From Streptomyces sp. Edi2 (lineage in GTDB: Bacteria > Actinomycetota > Actinomycetes > Streptomycetales > Streptomycetaceae), in NCBI RefSeq assembly GCF_040253635.1, contig NZ_JBEJGX010000003.1, forward strand, positions 3,906,001-3,970,000: a DNA stretch of 64,000 nucleotides. Direction: 5' to 3'. The notes below the pieces were generated by a model. The model was given only the letters and a program-made list of their open reading frames with translations, was not told the DNA's origin and made no database searches. Positions within the stretch are counted from its first letter, which is position 1. The number at the start of each line of letters is the position of its first letter. Position numbers and translations under genes: made by a program. This document shows positions 19,597-36,175 of this stretch, piece after piece.

Positions 19597-20073
19597 ATGG
19601 CGATCGCGCCGACACGGGCAGAGATAGATCAGCTCTTCACCAACGCGGGATGGCATCCCGATCGCGACGTCTCCGAAAGAGTCAGGGAATTGGCGGAGTT
19701 CGTCATCGCCGACCTGGCAGCACATGGTTGCCAGGTCAGGCTCTTCCCGGAAGCGGAGGCCTTCTTGTGCTCGTACGGGTTCCTGGACGTGCCCTTCTTC
19801 CCCGCCGCCGGACACGCAGACCGCTTCAACACCTGCGCAAGATTCTGCAGCGATATGGCCGAGCAGATCTCCGAGATCATGGATGATACGCAACAGCCGG
19901 TATTTCCCATCGGGTGGGAAAGAATCGAGAACGGGCTCGTGGTAATGGATCCCAATAATCGGATGTATTACCTGCACCATACCGGTGCCTACTACGCCGG
20001 AACAGGAATGCACGAAGCATTTTCCAACCTGTATACGGTGCGCCTTCAGCCCATCGAGGAATACCTCTACTGA
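19597..20073 (+). CDS. SUKH-3-type immunity protein (orphan)
   Basis: 158 residues from ATG 19597, with AAGGGG seven bases upstream. The pattern (opening [18 protein letters not shown], a middle [17 protein letters not shown], then FPIGWER and [13 protein letters not shown]) fits the SUKH-3 family. Such proteins neutralise toxins of polymorphic or contact-dependent systems and are cytosolic. Codon use is unlike the neighbours: about a quarter of third positions are A or T, with ATA and AGA codons that highly expressed Streptomyces genes avoid. No toxin gene is adjacent. This and the previous entry are the only plus-strand genes inside the ribosomal island. It was probably acquired horizontally. 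The family call is from pattern memory, not a search. Confidence 0.7.
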   Translation: MAIAPTRAEIDQLFTNAGWHPDRDVSERVRELAEFVIADLAAHGCQVRLFPEAEAFLCSYGFLDVPFFPAAGHADRFNTCARFCSDMAEQISEIMDDTQQPVFPIGWERIENGLVVMDPNNRMYYLHHTGAYYAGTGMHEAFSNLYTVRLQPIEEYLY

Positions 20074-20100
20074 CCCGCCGAAGGCGCCCGCCCGAACGTC

Positions 20101-20138
20101 AAGGAGCCCCGCCCACCTGACGGTGAGCGGGGCTCCTT
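20101..20138. terminator. Bidirectional terminator between the SUKH gene and tuf
   Basis: A perfect 12-bp stem (AAGGAGCCCCGC / GCGGGGCTCCTT) encloses a second CACC/GGTG stem. It lies 27 nt past the SUKH stop and 44 nt past the tuf stop, so it can end both converging transcripts. Confidence 0.85.
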
Positions 20139-20182
20139 GTGAGCTCCGGGGAGCTACGACCGGATCAACCGGATCAACGGAA

Positions 20183-21376
<1,194 letters not shown>

Positions 21377-21530
21377 TGGTTCCTCCTGAAGTGGTTCTGT
21401 ACGCCTTACTCATCGGCGCCAGGTGATCTTTGCTGGGATGCCGGCTGACGGGGCAATCCTCACGGATGCGGGGATTACCCCATCAGACGGTGTCAAGCCT
21501 AAAGCGTGTTCCGACTCAGCGGAGACGGGA

Positions 21531-23651
<2,121 letters not shown>

Positions 23652-23690
23652 AGTGGCTCAATCTTCTCTCGGTCTCGATGTGGGTTGCGA

Positions 23691-24161
23691 CTACCAGCGG
23701 TAGTGCGCGAAGGCCTTGTTGGACTCGGCCATCTTGTGCGTGTCCTCACGCTTCTTGACCGAAGCGCCGAGGCCGTTGGAGGCGTCCAGCAGTTCGTTCA
23801 TGAGGCGCTCGGTCATGGTCTTCTCGCGGCGGGCGCGGGAGTAGCCCACGAGCCAGCGCAGCGAGAGGGTGCCGGCACGGCCGGGCTTGACCTCGACCGG
23901 GACCTGGTAGGTCGCGCCACCGACACGGCGGGACTTGACCTCGAGGGTCGGCTTGATGTTCTCGAGCGCGCGCTTGAGCGTGATGACCGGGTCGTTACCG
24001 GTCTTCTCGCGCAGACCCTCCATGGCGCCGTAAACGATGCGCTCGGCGGTGGAGCGCTTTCCGTTCAGCAGCACCTTGTTGATGAGGGAGGTCACCAGAG
24101 GAGAACCGTAGACCGGGTCGATGATGACCGGGCGCTTCGGGGCGGGGCCCTTACGAGGCAT
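23691..24161 (-). CDS. rpsG: 30S ribosomal protein S7
   Basis: 156 residues. It starts [20 protein letters not shown] and has the [18 protein letters not shown] block. S7 is a primary 16S binder in the 30S head and in E. coli represses the str operon. ATG start, 2 nt after rpsL. Confidence 0.98.
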   Translation of the reverse strand: MPRKGPAPKRPVIIDPVYGSPLVTSLINKVLLNGKRSTAERIVYGAMEGLREKTGNDPVITLKRALENIKPTLEVKSRRVGGATYQVPVEVKPGRAGTLSLRWLVGYSRARREKTMTERLMNELLDASNGLGASVKKREDTHKMAESNKAFAHYRW

Positions 24162-24163
24162 TC

Positions 24164-24535
24164 TTACTTCTCCTTCTTGGCGCCGTAGCGGCTGCGAGCC
24201 TGCTTGCGGTTCTTGACGCCCTGCGTGTCGAGGGAGCCTCGGATGATCTTGTACCGAACACCCGGCAGGTCCTTCACACGACCACCACGCACGAGCACGA
24301 TCGAGTGCTCCTGCAGGTTGTGGCCCTCACCCGGAATGTAAGCGGTGACCTCGATCCCGCTGGTCAGACGCACACGCGCGACCTTACGCAGGGCCGAGTT
24401 CGGCTTCTTCGGGGTGGTCGTGAAAACACGCGTGCAGACGCCACGGCGCTGGGGGGAACCCTCGAGCGCGGGCGTCTTGTTCTTCTCGACCTTGTCCTGC
24501 CGGCCCTTGCGGACCAGCTGCTGGATCGTAGGCAC
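24164..24535 (-). CDS. rpsL: 30S ribosomal protein S12
   Basis: 123 residues, first gene of the str operon. S12 sits at the decoding centre. K43 (in [12 protein letters not shown]) and K88 (in [11 protein letters not shown]) are the wild-type, streptomycin-sensitive residues, and D89 is the aspartate methylthiolated by RimO in other bacteria. The start is GTG. It lies behind a 427-nt upstream region with a promoter candidate and the shared leader element. Confidence 0.98.
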   Translation of the reverse strand: MPTIQQLVRKGRQDKVEKNKTPALEGSPQRRGVCTRVFTTTPKKPNSALRKVARVRLTSGIEVTAYIPGEGHNLQEHSIVLVRGGRVKDLPGVRYKIIRGSLDTQGVKNRKQARSRYGAKKEK

Positions 24536-24588
24536 CGTTTCTCCGGTTTCTGTGTGCCAGTCTCGGTAAAGCTAACCTGGAACATTCC

Positions 24589-24613
24589 CCGACCCACGCG
24601 GTCGGGTGTGTCG
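24589..24613 (-). promoter_or_regulatory. Leader element shared by rpsL and rpsJ
   Basis: The minus strand reads CGACACACCCGACCGCGTGG then GTCGG, with a CCCGACC/GGTCGGG stem of 7 bp at 24588-24606. It differs from the rpsJ copy at only two positions and lies 54 nt upstream of the rpsL start. Confidence 0.55.
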
Positions 24614-24759
24614 AATACTGCAGTCCGGTCCCTCGCTGGAACGAGTGAGGCGGCAGATTGCGGTGTCAAAACCCGGCTTCCGTGCTGTGACCCTCCAGGC
24701 CAGAGGCTGTGGAGAATTGCGCGCACGGCAGCCCAGGGACACCCCAGGCACAAGGTCAG

Positions 24760-24788
24760 AGCGTACCTACCGCATGGGCTGCGGTCAA
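24760..24788 (-). promoter_or_regulatory. Candidate housekeeping promoter for rpsL
   Basis: TTGACC (-35) and TACGCT (-10) with a 17-nt spacer, matching the TTGACN-TANNNT housekeeping sigma pattern. It lies about 225 nt upstream of rpsL. A second TTGACA at 24664-24669 has no good -10 behind it. The rest of the 427-nt gap shows no gene. Confidence 0.5.
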
Positions 24789-24962
24789 AACAAATGCACA
24801 CGCGAAGGACACGCCGGACTCCTCACGGCGCTGCGGCCACCGTAGTGTGATCGGCGACCGTACGGAAGAAGGCACCATACCGCTGCCTGCCATCCACGGC
24901 TGACGACCCGCCGCGGCCGTCCGCCACCGGCCGGTCCCCCGGCCCCCGGGCCCGCGGACCGG

Positions 24963-25505
24963 TCAGAGGTTGACCGCCGCCGCCAGCACGAAGATCAGCA
25001 GAAACAGCGCCCAGCCGCCGATCGCCATCCAGCCCAGCACCAGCCCCGCGGTGGCCTGGCCGTCCCCGCGCTCCCCCGAGCGGCGGATCTCGGCACGCGC
25101 CTTGTGCCCCAGGATGACGGCCGGAATCGCGGTCAGCCCCCATGTCGGCAGCGTCATGAGCCCGCACACCAGCGAGCCGGTAGCCGAGCCGTTCGTCGTC
25201 ACCGGCGCCGGCATCTGCATCGGCATGAATGTCGCCGGCACCATCGGCCGCTGCGGCTGGAACTGAGCCTGCGGTACCGGCCCCTGTGGAAGATCCGCGA
25301 CCAGCATCTGCAGCTCGGCGTGGGTCTGCGCCTTGTAGGCCCGCCCTATCCGCTGCTCGTACTCCGGCTGCTGCAGCCGCCCCTCGGCGAAACCCGCCTT
25401 GAGCACATCGATCGCCCGCTCACGATCAGCGTGCGAGGCGCGCATCGCAGGCGCCTGATGCGACGGCTGAGCCGGCTGCCCGCCCTGCCACGGTTGGAAT
25501 GCCAC
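24963..25505 (-). CDS. DUF1707-DUF4190 membrane protein
   Basis: 180 residues. A DUF1707 block (about residues 20-70) includes MRASHADRERAIDVLKAGFA and ends at VADLPQGP. After a proline/methionine-rich linker, two hydrophobic segments with GHKARAEIRRSGERGDG between them are typical of DUF4190. It is probably an inner-membrane protein with a cytosolic N-terminal domain; the function of the family is unknown. GTG start with GGGGAGG upstream. It lies between rpoC and rpsL on the same strand, where it could be read from rpoBC. Confidence 0.85.
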   Translation of the reverse strand: MAFQPWQGGQPAQPSHQAPAMRASHADRERAIDVLKAGFAEGRLQQPEYEQRIGRAYKAQTHAELQMLVADLPQGPVPQAQFQPQRPMVPATFMPMQMPAPVTTNGSATGSLVCGLMTLPTWGLTAIPAVILGHKARAEIRRSGERGDGQATAGLVLGWMAIGGWALFLLIFVLAAAVNL

Positions 25506-25677
25506 TTCGCGAACCTCCCCCGCTCGACAGTTCTCCCCATCTTCTCATCACAGACGCAGCAATGGGACGACAAGTTCCCCCGTGCGGCCCCCAACCCTGT
25601 GGAACGTCCGGACAACGCCGCAGGGCGGCCACCCCGCGAGGGATGGCCGCCCTGTTGCTGTCGCGTACGGGCCAGGA

Positions 25678-29577
<3,900 letters not shown>

Positions 29578-29677
29578 TATGCGTCAATCCCTCTCAGGGT
29601 TGTAAGTCTTGGGGTCTGAAACGGGGGTCCTGGGGCCGGCCGGGGGAGCCATCGCTGACTCCCCGGCCGGACTCCCG

Positions 29678-32600
29678 TCAGACCTCTTCGACGCTGCTCG
29701 GCTCGCGCCGGGACAGGTCGATGCCGAGCTCCTCCGCTGCGCGGAAGACGTCCTCGTCGGTGTCGCGCATCTCGATGGACATGCCGTCCGAGGACAGCAC
29801 CTCCACGTTGAGGCACAGGGACTGCATTTCCTTGATGAGCACCTTGAAGGACTCGGGAATGCCGGGCTCGGGGATGTTCTCGCCCTTGACGATGGCCTCG
29901 TAGACCTTCACGCGGCCGGTCACGTCGTCGGACTTGATCGTCAGCAGCTCCTGGAGGGCGTAGGCGGCGCCGTAAGCCTCCAGCGCCCACACCTCCATCT
30001 CACCGAAGCGCTGGCCACCGAACTGAGCCTTACCACCCAGCGGCTGCTGGGTGATCATCGAGTACGGACCGGTCGAACGCGCGTGCAGCTTGTCGTCGAC
30101 CAGGTGGTGCAGCTTGAGGATGTACATGTACCCGATCGAGATCGGGTCCGGGAACGGCTCACCGGAGCGGCCGTCGAACATCCGCGCCTTGCCGGAGCCC
30201 TTGACCATCCGCTCGCCGTCACGGTTGGGGATCGTCGACTCGAAGAGGCCGGAGATCTCGTCCTCGCGCGCACCGTCGAACACCGGAGTGGCGACGTTGG
30301 AGCCGGCGGCGACCTCGTCGGCGGAGATCGAGTGGAGACGCTTCTTCCACTCCTCCTCGACACCCTCGACCTTCCAGCCCTGGCTGGCGAGCCAGCCGAG
30401 GTGGATCTCCAGGACCTGTCCCGGGTTCATTCGGGACGGGACACCCAGCGGGTTGAGGATGATGTCGACCGGGGTGCCGTCCTCCAGGAACGGCATGTCC
30501 TCGACCGGCAGGATCTTCGAGATGACGCCCTTGTTGCCGTGACGGCCGGCGAGCTTGTCACCGTCGGTGATCTTGCGCTTCTGGGCGACGTAGACGCGGA
30601 CCAGCTGGTTCACACCCGGGGGCAGCTCGTCGCCCTCTTCGCGGTCGAAGACGCGGACGCCGATGACCTTGCCGATCTCACCGTGCGGCACCTTCAGCGA
30701 GGTGTCGCGCACCTCGCGCGCCTTCTCACCGAAGATCGCGCGGAGCAGGCGCTCCTCGGGGGTCAGCTCGGTCTCGCCCTTGGGCGTGACCTTGCCGACG
30801 AGGATGTCGCCGGCCACGACCTCGGCACCGATACGGATGATGCCGCGCTCGTCGAGGTCGGAGAGGACCTCCTCGGAGACGTTCGGGATGTCCCGGGTGA
30901 TCTCCTCGGGGCCCAGCTTGGTGTCACGGGCGTCGACCTCGTGCTCCTCGATGTGGATCGAGGAGAGGACGTCGTCCTGCACGAGGCGCTGCGACAGGAT
31001 GATCGCGTCCTCGTAGTTGTGGCCCTCCCACGGCATGAACGCCACGAGCAGGTTCTTGCCGAGCGCCATCTCGCCTTCGTCCGTGGACGGACCGTCGGCG
31101 AGGACCTGGCCCTCGATGACCCGCGCGCCCTCGTCCACGACGACCTTCTGGTTGAAGGAGGTGCCCTGGTTGGAGCGGGTGAACTTGGCGACGCGGTACG
31201 TGGTGTACGTGCCGTCGTCGTTGGCGACGGTGATGTAGTCCGCGGAGACCTCCTGGACCACACCGTCCTTCTCCGCCTTGATGACGTCACCGGCGTCGAC
31301 CGCACAGCGGTACTCCATGCCGGTGCCGACCAGCGGCGCCTCCGCCTTGATCAGCGGAACGGCCTGGCGCATCATGTTCGAGCCCATGAGCGCACGGTTG
31401 GCGTCGTCGTGCTCGAGGAACGGGATCATGGCGGTCGCGGCCGACACCATCTGGCGCGGCGAGACGTCCATGAAGTCGACCTCGTCGGCGGGGACCAGGT
31501 CGACCTCGCCGCCACGACGGCGGACCAGGACACGCTGCTCGGAGAACCGCATGTCCTCGGAGAGCTTCGCGTTGGCCTGGGCGATCAGGAAGCGGTCCTC
31601 CTCATCAGCGGTGAGGTAGTCCACCTCCTCCGTGACCTGGCCGTCGACGACCTTGCGGTAGGGCGTCTCGATGAAGCCGAAGACGTTGACCCGGCCGTAA
31701 GAGGCCAGCGAGCCGATGAGACCAATGTTGGGACCTTCAGGGGTCTCAATCGGGCACATACGGCCGTAGTGCGAGGGGTGCACGTCACGGACGTCCAGGC
31801 CGGCCCGCTCACGGGAGAGGCCACCCGGGCCCAGCGCCGACAGACGGCGCTTGTGGGTCAGACCCGACAGCGGGTTGGTCTGGTCCATGAACTGGGACAG
31901 CTGGCTGGTGCCGAAGAACTCCTTGATGGAGGCGACGACCGGCCGGATGTTGATCAGGGTCTGCGGCGTGATCGCCTCGACGTCCTGGGTGGTCATGCGC
32001 TCGCGCACGACGCGCTCCATACGGGCGAGACCCGTACGGACCTGGTTCTGGATGAGCTCGCCGACGTTGCGCAGACGACGGTTGCCGAAGTGGTCGATGT
32101 CGTCGGTCTCGACGACGATCTCCGTGCCGTTCTCGCCGATCGTCTCGGTCTCGCCGGCGTGCAGCTTGACCAGGTACTTGATCGTGGCGATGACGTCATC
32201 GGTGGTCAGCACACCGGCGTCCAGCGGCTCGTCGCCGCCGAGCTTCTTGTTGACCTTGTAGCGGCCGACCTTCGCGAGGTCGTAGCGCTTGGGGTTGAAG
32301 TAAAGGTTCTCGAGCAGCGTCTGCGCGGCCTCGCGGGTCGGCGGCTCGCCCGGACGCAGCTTGCGGTAGATGTCGAGCAGCGCGTCGTCCTGGCCCTGGG
32401 TGTGGTCCTTCTCCAGGGTGGCGCGCATGGACTCGTACTCGCCGAACTCCTCGAGGATCTGCTCGGTCGTCCAACCGAGAGCCTTGAGCAGAACGGTCAC
32501 GGACTGCTTGCGCTTGCGGTCGATGCGCACACCGACCATGTCGCGCTTGTCGATCTCCATCTCCAGCCAGGCACCCCGGGACGGGATGATCTTGGCGGAG

Positions 32601-33163
32601 AAGATGTCCTTGTCGGACGTCTTGTCGATGGAGCTGTCGAAGTACACGCCCGGCGAGCGCACCAGCTGCGAGACGACGACACGCTCGGTGCCGTTGATGC
32701 AGAAGGTGCCCTTGTTCGTCATGAGCGGGAAGTCGCCCATGAAGACCGTCTGGGACTTGATCTCGCCGGTCTCGTTGTTCGTGAACTCAGCGGTGACGAA
32801 GAGCGGAGCCGCGTACGTGAAGTCGCGCTCCTTGCACTCGTCGATGGAGTTCTTCGGGGGCTCGAAGCGGTGGTCGCGGAACGTCAGCGACATCGACCCG
32901 GAGAAGTCCTCGATCGGGGAGATCTCTTCGAAGATCTCTTCCAGACCGGACTTGGTGGGGACTTCCTGCCCACTCTCCAGCGCAGCCTCGACGCGACCCT
33001 TCCATGCGGCATTGCCGAGCAGCCAGTCGAAGCTTTCGGTCTGCAGCGCAAGGAGGTTCGGAACCCCGAGGGGCTCCTTGATCTTCGCAAAAGAGATGCG
33101 CAGCGGGGCGGTGCTGTCGCCGTTGTTCGTATTGGCAGTCGAGGCGTTGCGCGAGGCGGCCAA
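29678..33163 (-). CDS. rpoB: RNA polymerase beta subunit
   Basis: 1161 residues from a TTG at 33163, with GGAAGGA about eight bases upstream; this matches the known Streptomyces N-terminus (M)[14 protein letters not shown] longer reading to 33193 is possible. Lobe, flap and C-terminal clamp regions are intact. The rifampicin pocket (around 420-445) keeps D427, H437 and S442, but residue 429 is threonine where S. coelicolor and E. coli have asparagine. Its 5-prime leader appears long, and rplL lies about 630 nt upstream behind a hairpin. Confidence 0.98.
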   Translation of the reverse strand: MAASRNASTANTNNGDSTAPLRISFAKIKEPLGVPNLLALQTESFDWLLGNAAWKGRVEAALESGQEVPTKSGLEEIFEEISPIEDFSGSMSLTFRDHRFEPPKNSIDECKERDFTYAAPLFVTAEFTNNETGEIKSQTVFMGDFPLMTNKGTFCINGTERVVVSQLVRSPGVYFDSSIDKTSDKDIFSAKIIPSRGAWLEMEIDKRDMVGVRIDRKRKQSVTVLLKALGWTTEQILEEFGEYESMRATLEKDHTQGQDDALLDIYRKLRPGEPPTREAAQTLLENLYFNPKRYDLAKVGRYKVNKKLGGDEPLDAGVLTTDDVIATIKYLVKLHAGETETIGENGTEIVVETDDIDHFGNRRLRNVGELIQNQVRTGLARMERVVRERMTTQDVEAITPQTLINIRPVVASIKEFFGTSQLSQFMDQTNPLSGLTHKRRLSALGPGGLSRERAGLDVRDVHPSHYGRMCPIETPEGPNIGLIGSLASYGRVNVFGFIETPYRKVVDGQVTEEVDYLTADEEDRFLIAQANAKLSEDMRFSEQRVLVRRRGGEVDLVPADEVDFMDVSPRQMVSAATAMIPFLEHDDANRALMGSNMMRQAVPLIKAEAPLVGTGMEYRCAVDAGDVIKAEKDGVVQEVSADYITVANDDGTYTTYRVAKFTRSNQGTSFNQKVVVDEGARVIEGQVLADGPSTDEGEMALGKNLLVAFMPWEGHNYEDAIILSQRLVQDDVLSSIHIEEHEVDARDTKLGPEEITRDIPNVSEEVLSDLDERGIIRIGAEVVAGDILVGKVTPKGETELTPEERLLRAIFGEKAREVRDTSLKVPHGEIGKVIGVRVFDREEGDELPPGVNQLVRVYVAQKRKITDGDKLAGRHGNKGVISKILPVEDMPFLEDGTPVDIILNPLGVPSRMNPGQVLEIHLGWLASQGWKVEGVEEEWKKRLHSISADEVAAGSNVATPVFDGAREDEISGLFESTIPNRDGERMVKGSGKARMFDGRSGEPFPDPISIGYMYILKLHHLVDDKLHARSTGPYSMITQQPLGGKAQFGGQRFGEMEVWALEAYGAAYALQELLTIKSDDVTGRVKVYEAIVKGENIPEPGIPESFKVLIKEMQSLCLNVEVLSSDGMSIEMRDTDEDVFRAAEELGIDLSRREPSSVEEV

Positions 33164-33702
33164 GAGGGGGTCCTTCCGAGGGCTCGGACTCACTACGCGC
33201 GTACCGGTCCCGAACCGAACAGACTGAGGGAAAGCCCAGGTCAGGGCAGATCATTCAGCTTTGCTCGGGCTCGGGTATGCCCCTGGTGACGGGCAGGGAG
33301 CAGCTAACAGGCAGCGCAAAGGGTCAGTGTAGCCACTTGGCACACTGATGTCCAGAGCGAGTTTCCGGAGACCGGTTCAACGCCGTGATACCGATCTTCT
33401 CCCTCCGGGAGGTCATGCCCTCCGTACCGGAGGAACTCCTCGTTGTTCTTCTCTACGCCCATTGCCCTGCGCCTGCCGAAAGCCCTGCGCCAGTGGCGCA
33501 CACCGATGCTTCCCTCTTCGTCGGCGATCCATGCCTCGAACCCTGGATCGCTTCTGCGTCGCGTCCCGAGAATTGCGCGCCGCGTCCGGTTCGTCAAGGC
33601 CCCCCACCTCAGGGAGATCGTCACATGGGGGCACGTCCGGGCAACGATGATCACCATACTCGCACGCAGGCGCGAGAGATGGCAGCCGTGACGAGCACGC
33701 CG
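33164..33702 (-). other. Long rpoB leader and promoter region
   Basis: Over 500 nt without a supported gene. An open frame on the minus strand (33304-33720) has arginine- and cysteine-rich, non-protein-like sequence. The region contains one candidate promoter (33569-33597), so the rpoB 5-prime UTR would be about 400 nt. I see no clear riboswitch or strong hairpin near the rpoB start. Confidence 0.5.
33569..33597 (-). promoter_or_regulatory. Candidate rpoBC promoter
   Basis: TTGACG, a 17-nt spacer and AATTCT. The -35 is excellent for the housekeeping sigma factor; the -10 is weak. It lies between the rplL terminator and rpoB. Confidence 0.4.
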
Positions 33703-33734
33703 AAGGGCGACCACCCGCATGGGTGATCGCCCTT
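33703..33734 (-). terminator. Terminator or attenuator between rplL and rpoB
   Basis: A 14-bp stem with one mismatch (AAGGGCGACCACCC / GGGTGATCGCCCTT) and a 4-nt GCAT loop lies 57 nt beyond the rplL stop. In many bacteria a partial terminator here sets the lower level of rpoBC relative to L7/L12. Confidence 0.8.
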
Positions 33735-33790
33735 GGCTGGTGTCCGCGGCGCCTGTGGCGCCCTGGACGTGAGTCAGAGACTCAGTGGGG

Positions 33791-34174
33791 TCACTTGACC
33801 TCGACGGAGGCGCCGGCGCCCTTGAGGGACTCGGCGGCCTTCTCGGCGGCGTCCTTGGCGACCTTCTCGAGGACGGGCTTCGGGGTGCCGTCGACGAGGT
33901 CCTTGGCCTCCTTCAGACCCAGGGAGGTCAGCTCACGCACGACCTTGATGACCTGGATCTTCTTGTCGCCCGCACCGGTGAGGATGACGTCGAACTCGTC
34001 CTGCTCCTCGACCTCGGCGGCCGGGGCACCCGGGACGCCGGCGGCGGCAACGGCGACCGGGGCGGCAGCCTCGACGTCGAACTTCTCCTCGAAGAGCTTC
34101 ACGAACTCGGAGAGCTCGATGAGGGTCATCTCTTCGAACTGCGCGAGCAGGTCTTCCTGGCTGAGCTTCGCCAT
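33791..34174 (-). CDS. rplL: 50S ribosomal protein L7/L12
   Basis: 127 residues from ATG 34174, with GGAAGGA upstream. An N-terminal dimerisation helix ([20 protein letters not shown]), an alanine-rich hinge and the C-terminal domain with [17 protein letters not shown] are present. It forms the stalk that recruits GTPase factors. 108 nt separate it from rplJ. Confidence 0.98.
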   Translation of the reverse strand: MAKLSQEDLLAQFEEMTLIELSEFVKLFEEKFDVEAAAPVAVAAAGVPGAPAAEVEEQDEFDVILTGAGDKKIQVIKVVRELTSLGLKEAKDLVDGTPKPVLEKVAKDAAEKAAESLKGAGASVEVK

Positions 34175-34282
34175 GGTGGCGGTCCTTCCACTAATTCGGC
34201 TGGTGCCGGATGTACATGAATGGCGGGCGTACGGGCCCGCTGGGCCTACGAGTGCCACGCCCCGGCAGGGGCATGAGTGTGG

Positions 34283-34834
34283 CTATTCGGCAGCCTCGGC
34301 GGGAGCCGGCGTACCGGCACCGCCCTGCTCGACCTTGCTGCGAAGCGCGTCCGCGGTGCGGGCGAACTTCGTGAGCGGGGCCTGGAAGGTCGCCGCGGCC
34401 TTGGCCATGGACGCCTTCATGCCACCCGCCAGCTTGGCGAGCAGAACCTCGCGGGACTCGAGGTCCGCAAGCTTCTTGATCTCGTCGGCGGTCAGCGCCT
34501 TACCGTCAAGGACACCGCCCTTGATGACGAGAGCGGGGTTTTCCTTGGCGAAGTCACGAAGACCCTTCGCCGCCGTGACCGGGTCACCGGTCACGAAGGC
34601 GACAGCGGTCGAGCCCTTGAGGTGCTCGTCCAGCTGAATCCCGGCCTCCTTGGCCGCGATCTTGGTCAGCGTGTTCTTCACCACACGGTACTGAGCGTTC
34701 TCGCCGAGAGAACGACGCAACTCCTTGAGCTGCGCCACACTCAGTCCGGTGTAAGAAGTCACAACAGCTGCGTGGGAGTCACGGAGCTTCCCCGTGATCT
34801 CCGCAACAGCTGCGTTCTTGTCAGACGTCGCCAT
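34283..34834 (-). CDS. rplJ: 50S ribosomal protein L10
   Basis: 183 residues from ATG 34834, with GGAAGGAGG upstream. It starts [20 protein letters not shown] and has [21 protein letters not shown]10 anchors L7/L12 dimers and, as the L10-L12 complex, binds the leader RNA to repress rplJL. The leader with an attenuator lies directly upstream. Confidence 0.97.
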   Translation of the reverse strand: MATSDKNAAVAEITGKLRDSHAAVVTSYTGLSVAQLKELRRSLGENAQYRVVKNTLTKIAAKEAGIQLDEHLKGSTAVAFVTGDPVTAAKGLRDFAKENPALVIKGGVLDGKALTADEIKKLADLESREVLLAKLAGGMKASMAKAAATFQAPLTKFARTADALRSKVEQGGAGTPAPAEAAE

Positions 34835-34883
34835 GAGCCTCGGCCTCCTTCCGGGTGATGAGGACCGCGCAGAAGGGGCTGGG

Positions 34884-35000
34884 CAAAACAAACGCCCCGG
34901 CGCAGGCGCACGGGGCGTACTCGACCGGAGCGGATCGGAATCCGTCCGGGAGTTCATCCATACACACCTGCGCAGGCCGTCCGCAGCTAGCGGATCCTTC
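34884..35000 (-). promoter_or_regulatory. L10 leader with transcription attenuator
   Basis: The minus strand upstream of rplJ shows a structured GC-rich leader ending in a stem, ACGCCCC (34892-34898) paired with GGGGCGT (34912-34918), followed by TTTGTTTT. This is a clear intrinsic terminator 50 nt before the start codon. It fits the known L10 leader, where L10-L12 binding favours the terminator. The upstream limit (about 35000) is approximate. Confidence 0.75.
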
Positions 35001-35094
35001 GGCCACCACACGCCCGGGAATGGACGCGCAGAGACAACCAGCGGTCTTTGGCTTCTGGGAAAAGATACGGGAGCGGGATGCGCTCAGGCAAATC

Positions 35095-35133
35095 GGCGTG
35101 GACGGGGACATCGCAGGGTCCCCCGTCCACGCC
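35095..35133 (-). terminator. Terminator after the lipoprotein gene
   Basis: A perfect 13-bp stem (GGCGTGGACGGGG / CCCCGTCCACGCC) with a 13-nt loop, 22 nt past the stop of the lipoprotein gene. It isolates that gene from rplJL. Confidence 0.85.
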
Positions 35134-35154
35134 GTCAGACGTGCGCGGTACCGG

Positions 35155-36027
35155 TCAGGCGCCGGGCGCGGTCGACGTCTGGTCCGCCGGCGGCGGGGCC
35201 ACGTCCACCTTGGTGCCGTAGCCCGTGTAGAGCACGGTGGAGTCGCTGGGCTGCTTGCCGCCGAGCTTCTCCCGCTTCTTGACCAGCAGGTTGTCCGAGT
35301 CGATCCAGACGTCGAGCTGCTCGCTCTTCGCGCCGCCCTTCGCGAGCTGCTTTTGCATCATGTCGCGGAGGTCCTTGCCGAGCTTGCCGCTCAGCTGGCC
35401 CAGCTCGAGGGTGCCGGTGTAGTGCGTCGCCTGGACGCCGTTGACGTCCTCCTTGCCGACGGCCTTGGCCGAGCCGGAGGCGGCCAGCAGCTCGATCGCC
35501 TGGCTCGGGTCGGCCTTCTGCAGCGCTTCCTGGAGCAGGGTGCCGGAGCCGCCCAGCTTCTTCGACAGGACGCTGTAGGGGTACTTCGTCCAGGGCTTGC
35601 CGCCGCCACCGGGCAGGGCGGCGCCCATGTTGATGTACACGGCGTCCTCGGCGTAGATCGCCTTCATCGGCTTGAGCGGCTTACCGGAGCTCCCGCCGAT
35701 CTCCATGGTGTTGGCCACGTTCATCCGCATGCCCTGCGACCAGTCCAGATCGCCCTTGGTGGACTGCTTCATCTGCTTGCCGAGCAGGGTCGAGGTCGTG
35801 GAGCCGTCGATCTTCGCGGTCTTCTTGGCCTTGGTCGCCTGCTGGGCGGCCTTCAGCGCGTCCGACGGGTTCTGCGCCGGGTCCTGCTTGCCGCCCGCTT
35901 CACTGCCGCCGGTGCTGCTGCTCCCGCCCGCGGACGCCTTGCCGCCGTCCTTGTCGTTGCAGGCGCTCAGACCGCCCACCAGAATCACGGCACCCGCCAC
36001 GGCGGCGGCTATACGCGTGCTACGCAT
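35155..36027 (-). CDS. LppX/LprG-like lipoprotein
   Basis: 290 residues. A short signal peptide ends in the lipobox LSAC (lipidated cysteine at about residue 23), followed by a serine/glycine-rich linker. The rest resembles the LppX/LprG-type beta fold, with repeated short strands such as DVNGVQATHYTGTLELG and LDVWIDSDNLLVKKREKLGG. Such proteins bind lipids or act as sensors outside the membrane. ATG start with GGGGGAG upstream. It sits alone between rplA and rplJ, with a terminator on each side. Confidence 0.8.
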   Translation of the reverse strand: MRSTRIAAAVAGAVILVGGLSACNDKDGGKASAGGSSSTGGSEAGGKQDPAQNPSDALKAAQQATKAKKTAKIDGSTTSTLLGKQMKQSTKGDLDWSQGMRMNVANTMEIGGSSGKPLKPMKAIYAEDAVYINMGAALPGGGGKPWTKYPYSVLSKKLGGSGTLLQEALQKADPSQAIELLAASGSAKAVGKEDVNGVQATHYTGTLELGQLSGKLGKDLRDMMQKQLAKGGAKSEQLDVWIDSDNLLVKKREKLGGKQPSDSTVLYTGYGTKVDVAPPPADQTSTAPGA

Positions 36028-36096
36028 GTGAGGCTCCCCCTTGGATCATCTTTGTCGACCTCGGGGCGACTGTAGTGCAGGCCACCGACCGCACAT

Positions 36097-36140
36097 GCGT
36101 CAGGCCCCGCCTCTCCAAAGGGAGGGACGGGGCCTGACGC
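36097..36140 (-). terminator. Terminator of rplK-rplA
   Basis: A perfect 13-bp stem (GCGTCAGGCCCCG / CGGGGCCTGACGC) with an inner CCTC/GAGG stem, 36 nt after the rplA stop. Confidence 0.85.
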
Positions 36141-36175
36141 GTGCATCACGCGCTACGAGGCGTCGATCACGGAGA

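Noticed and set aside
24164..24535. Streptomycin-resistance mutation in rpsL
   Set aside because: K43 and K88 are both wild type.
33304..33720. 138-codon minus-strand frame upstream of rpoB
   Set aside because: Arginine/cysteine-rich, no ribosome site, runs through the rplL terminator and promoter candidate.
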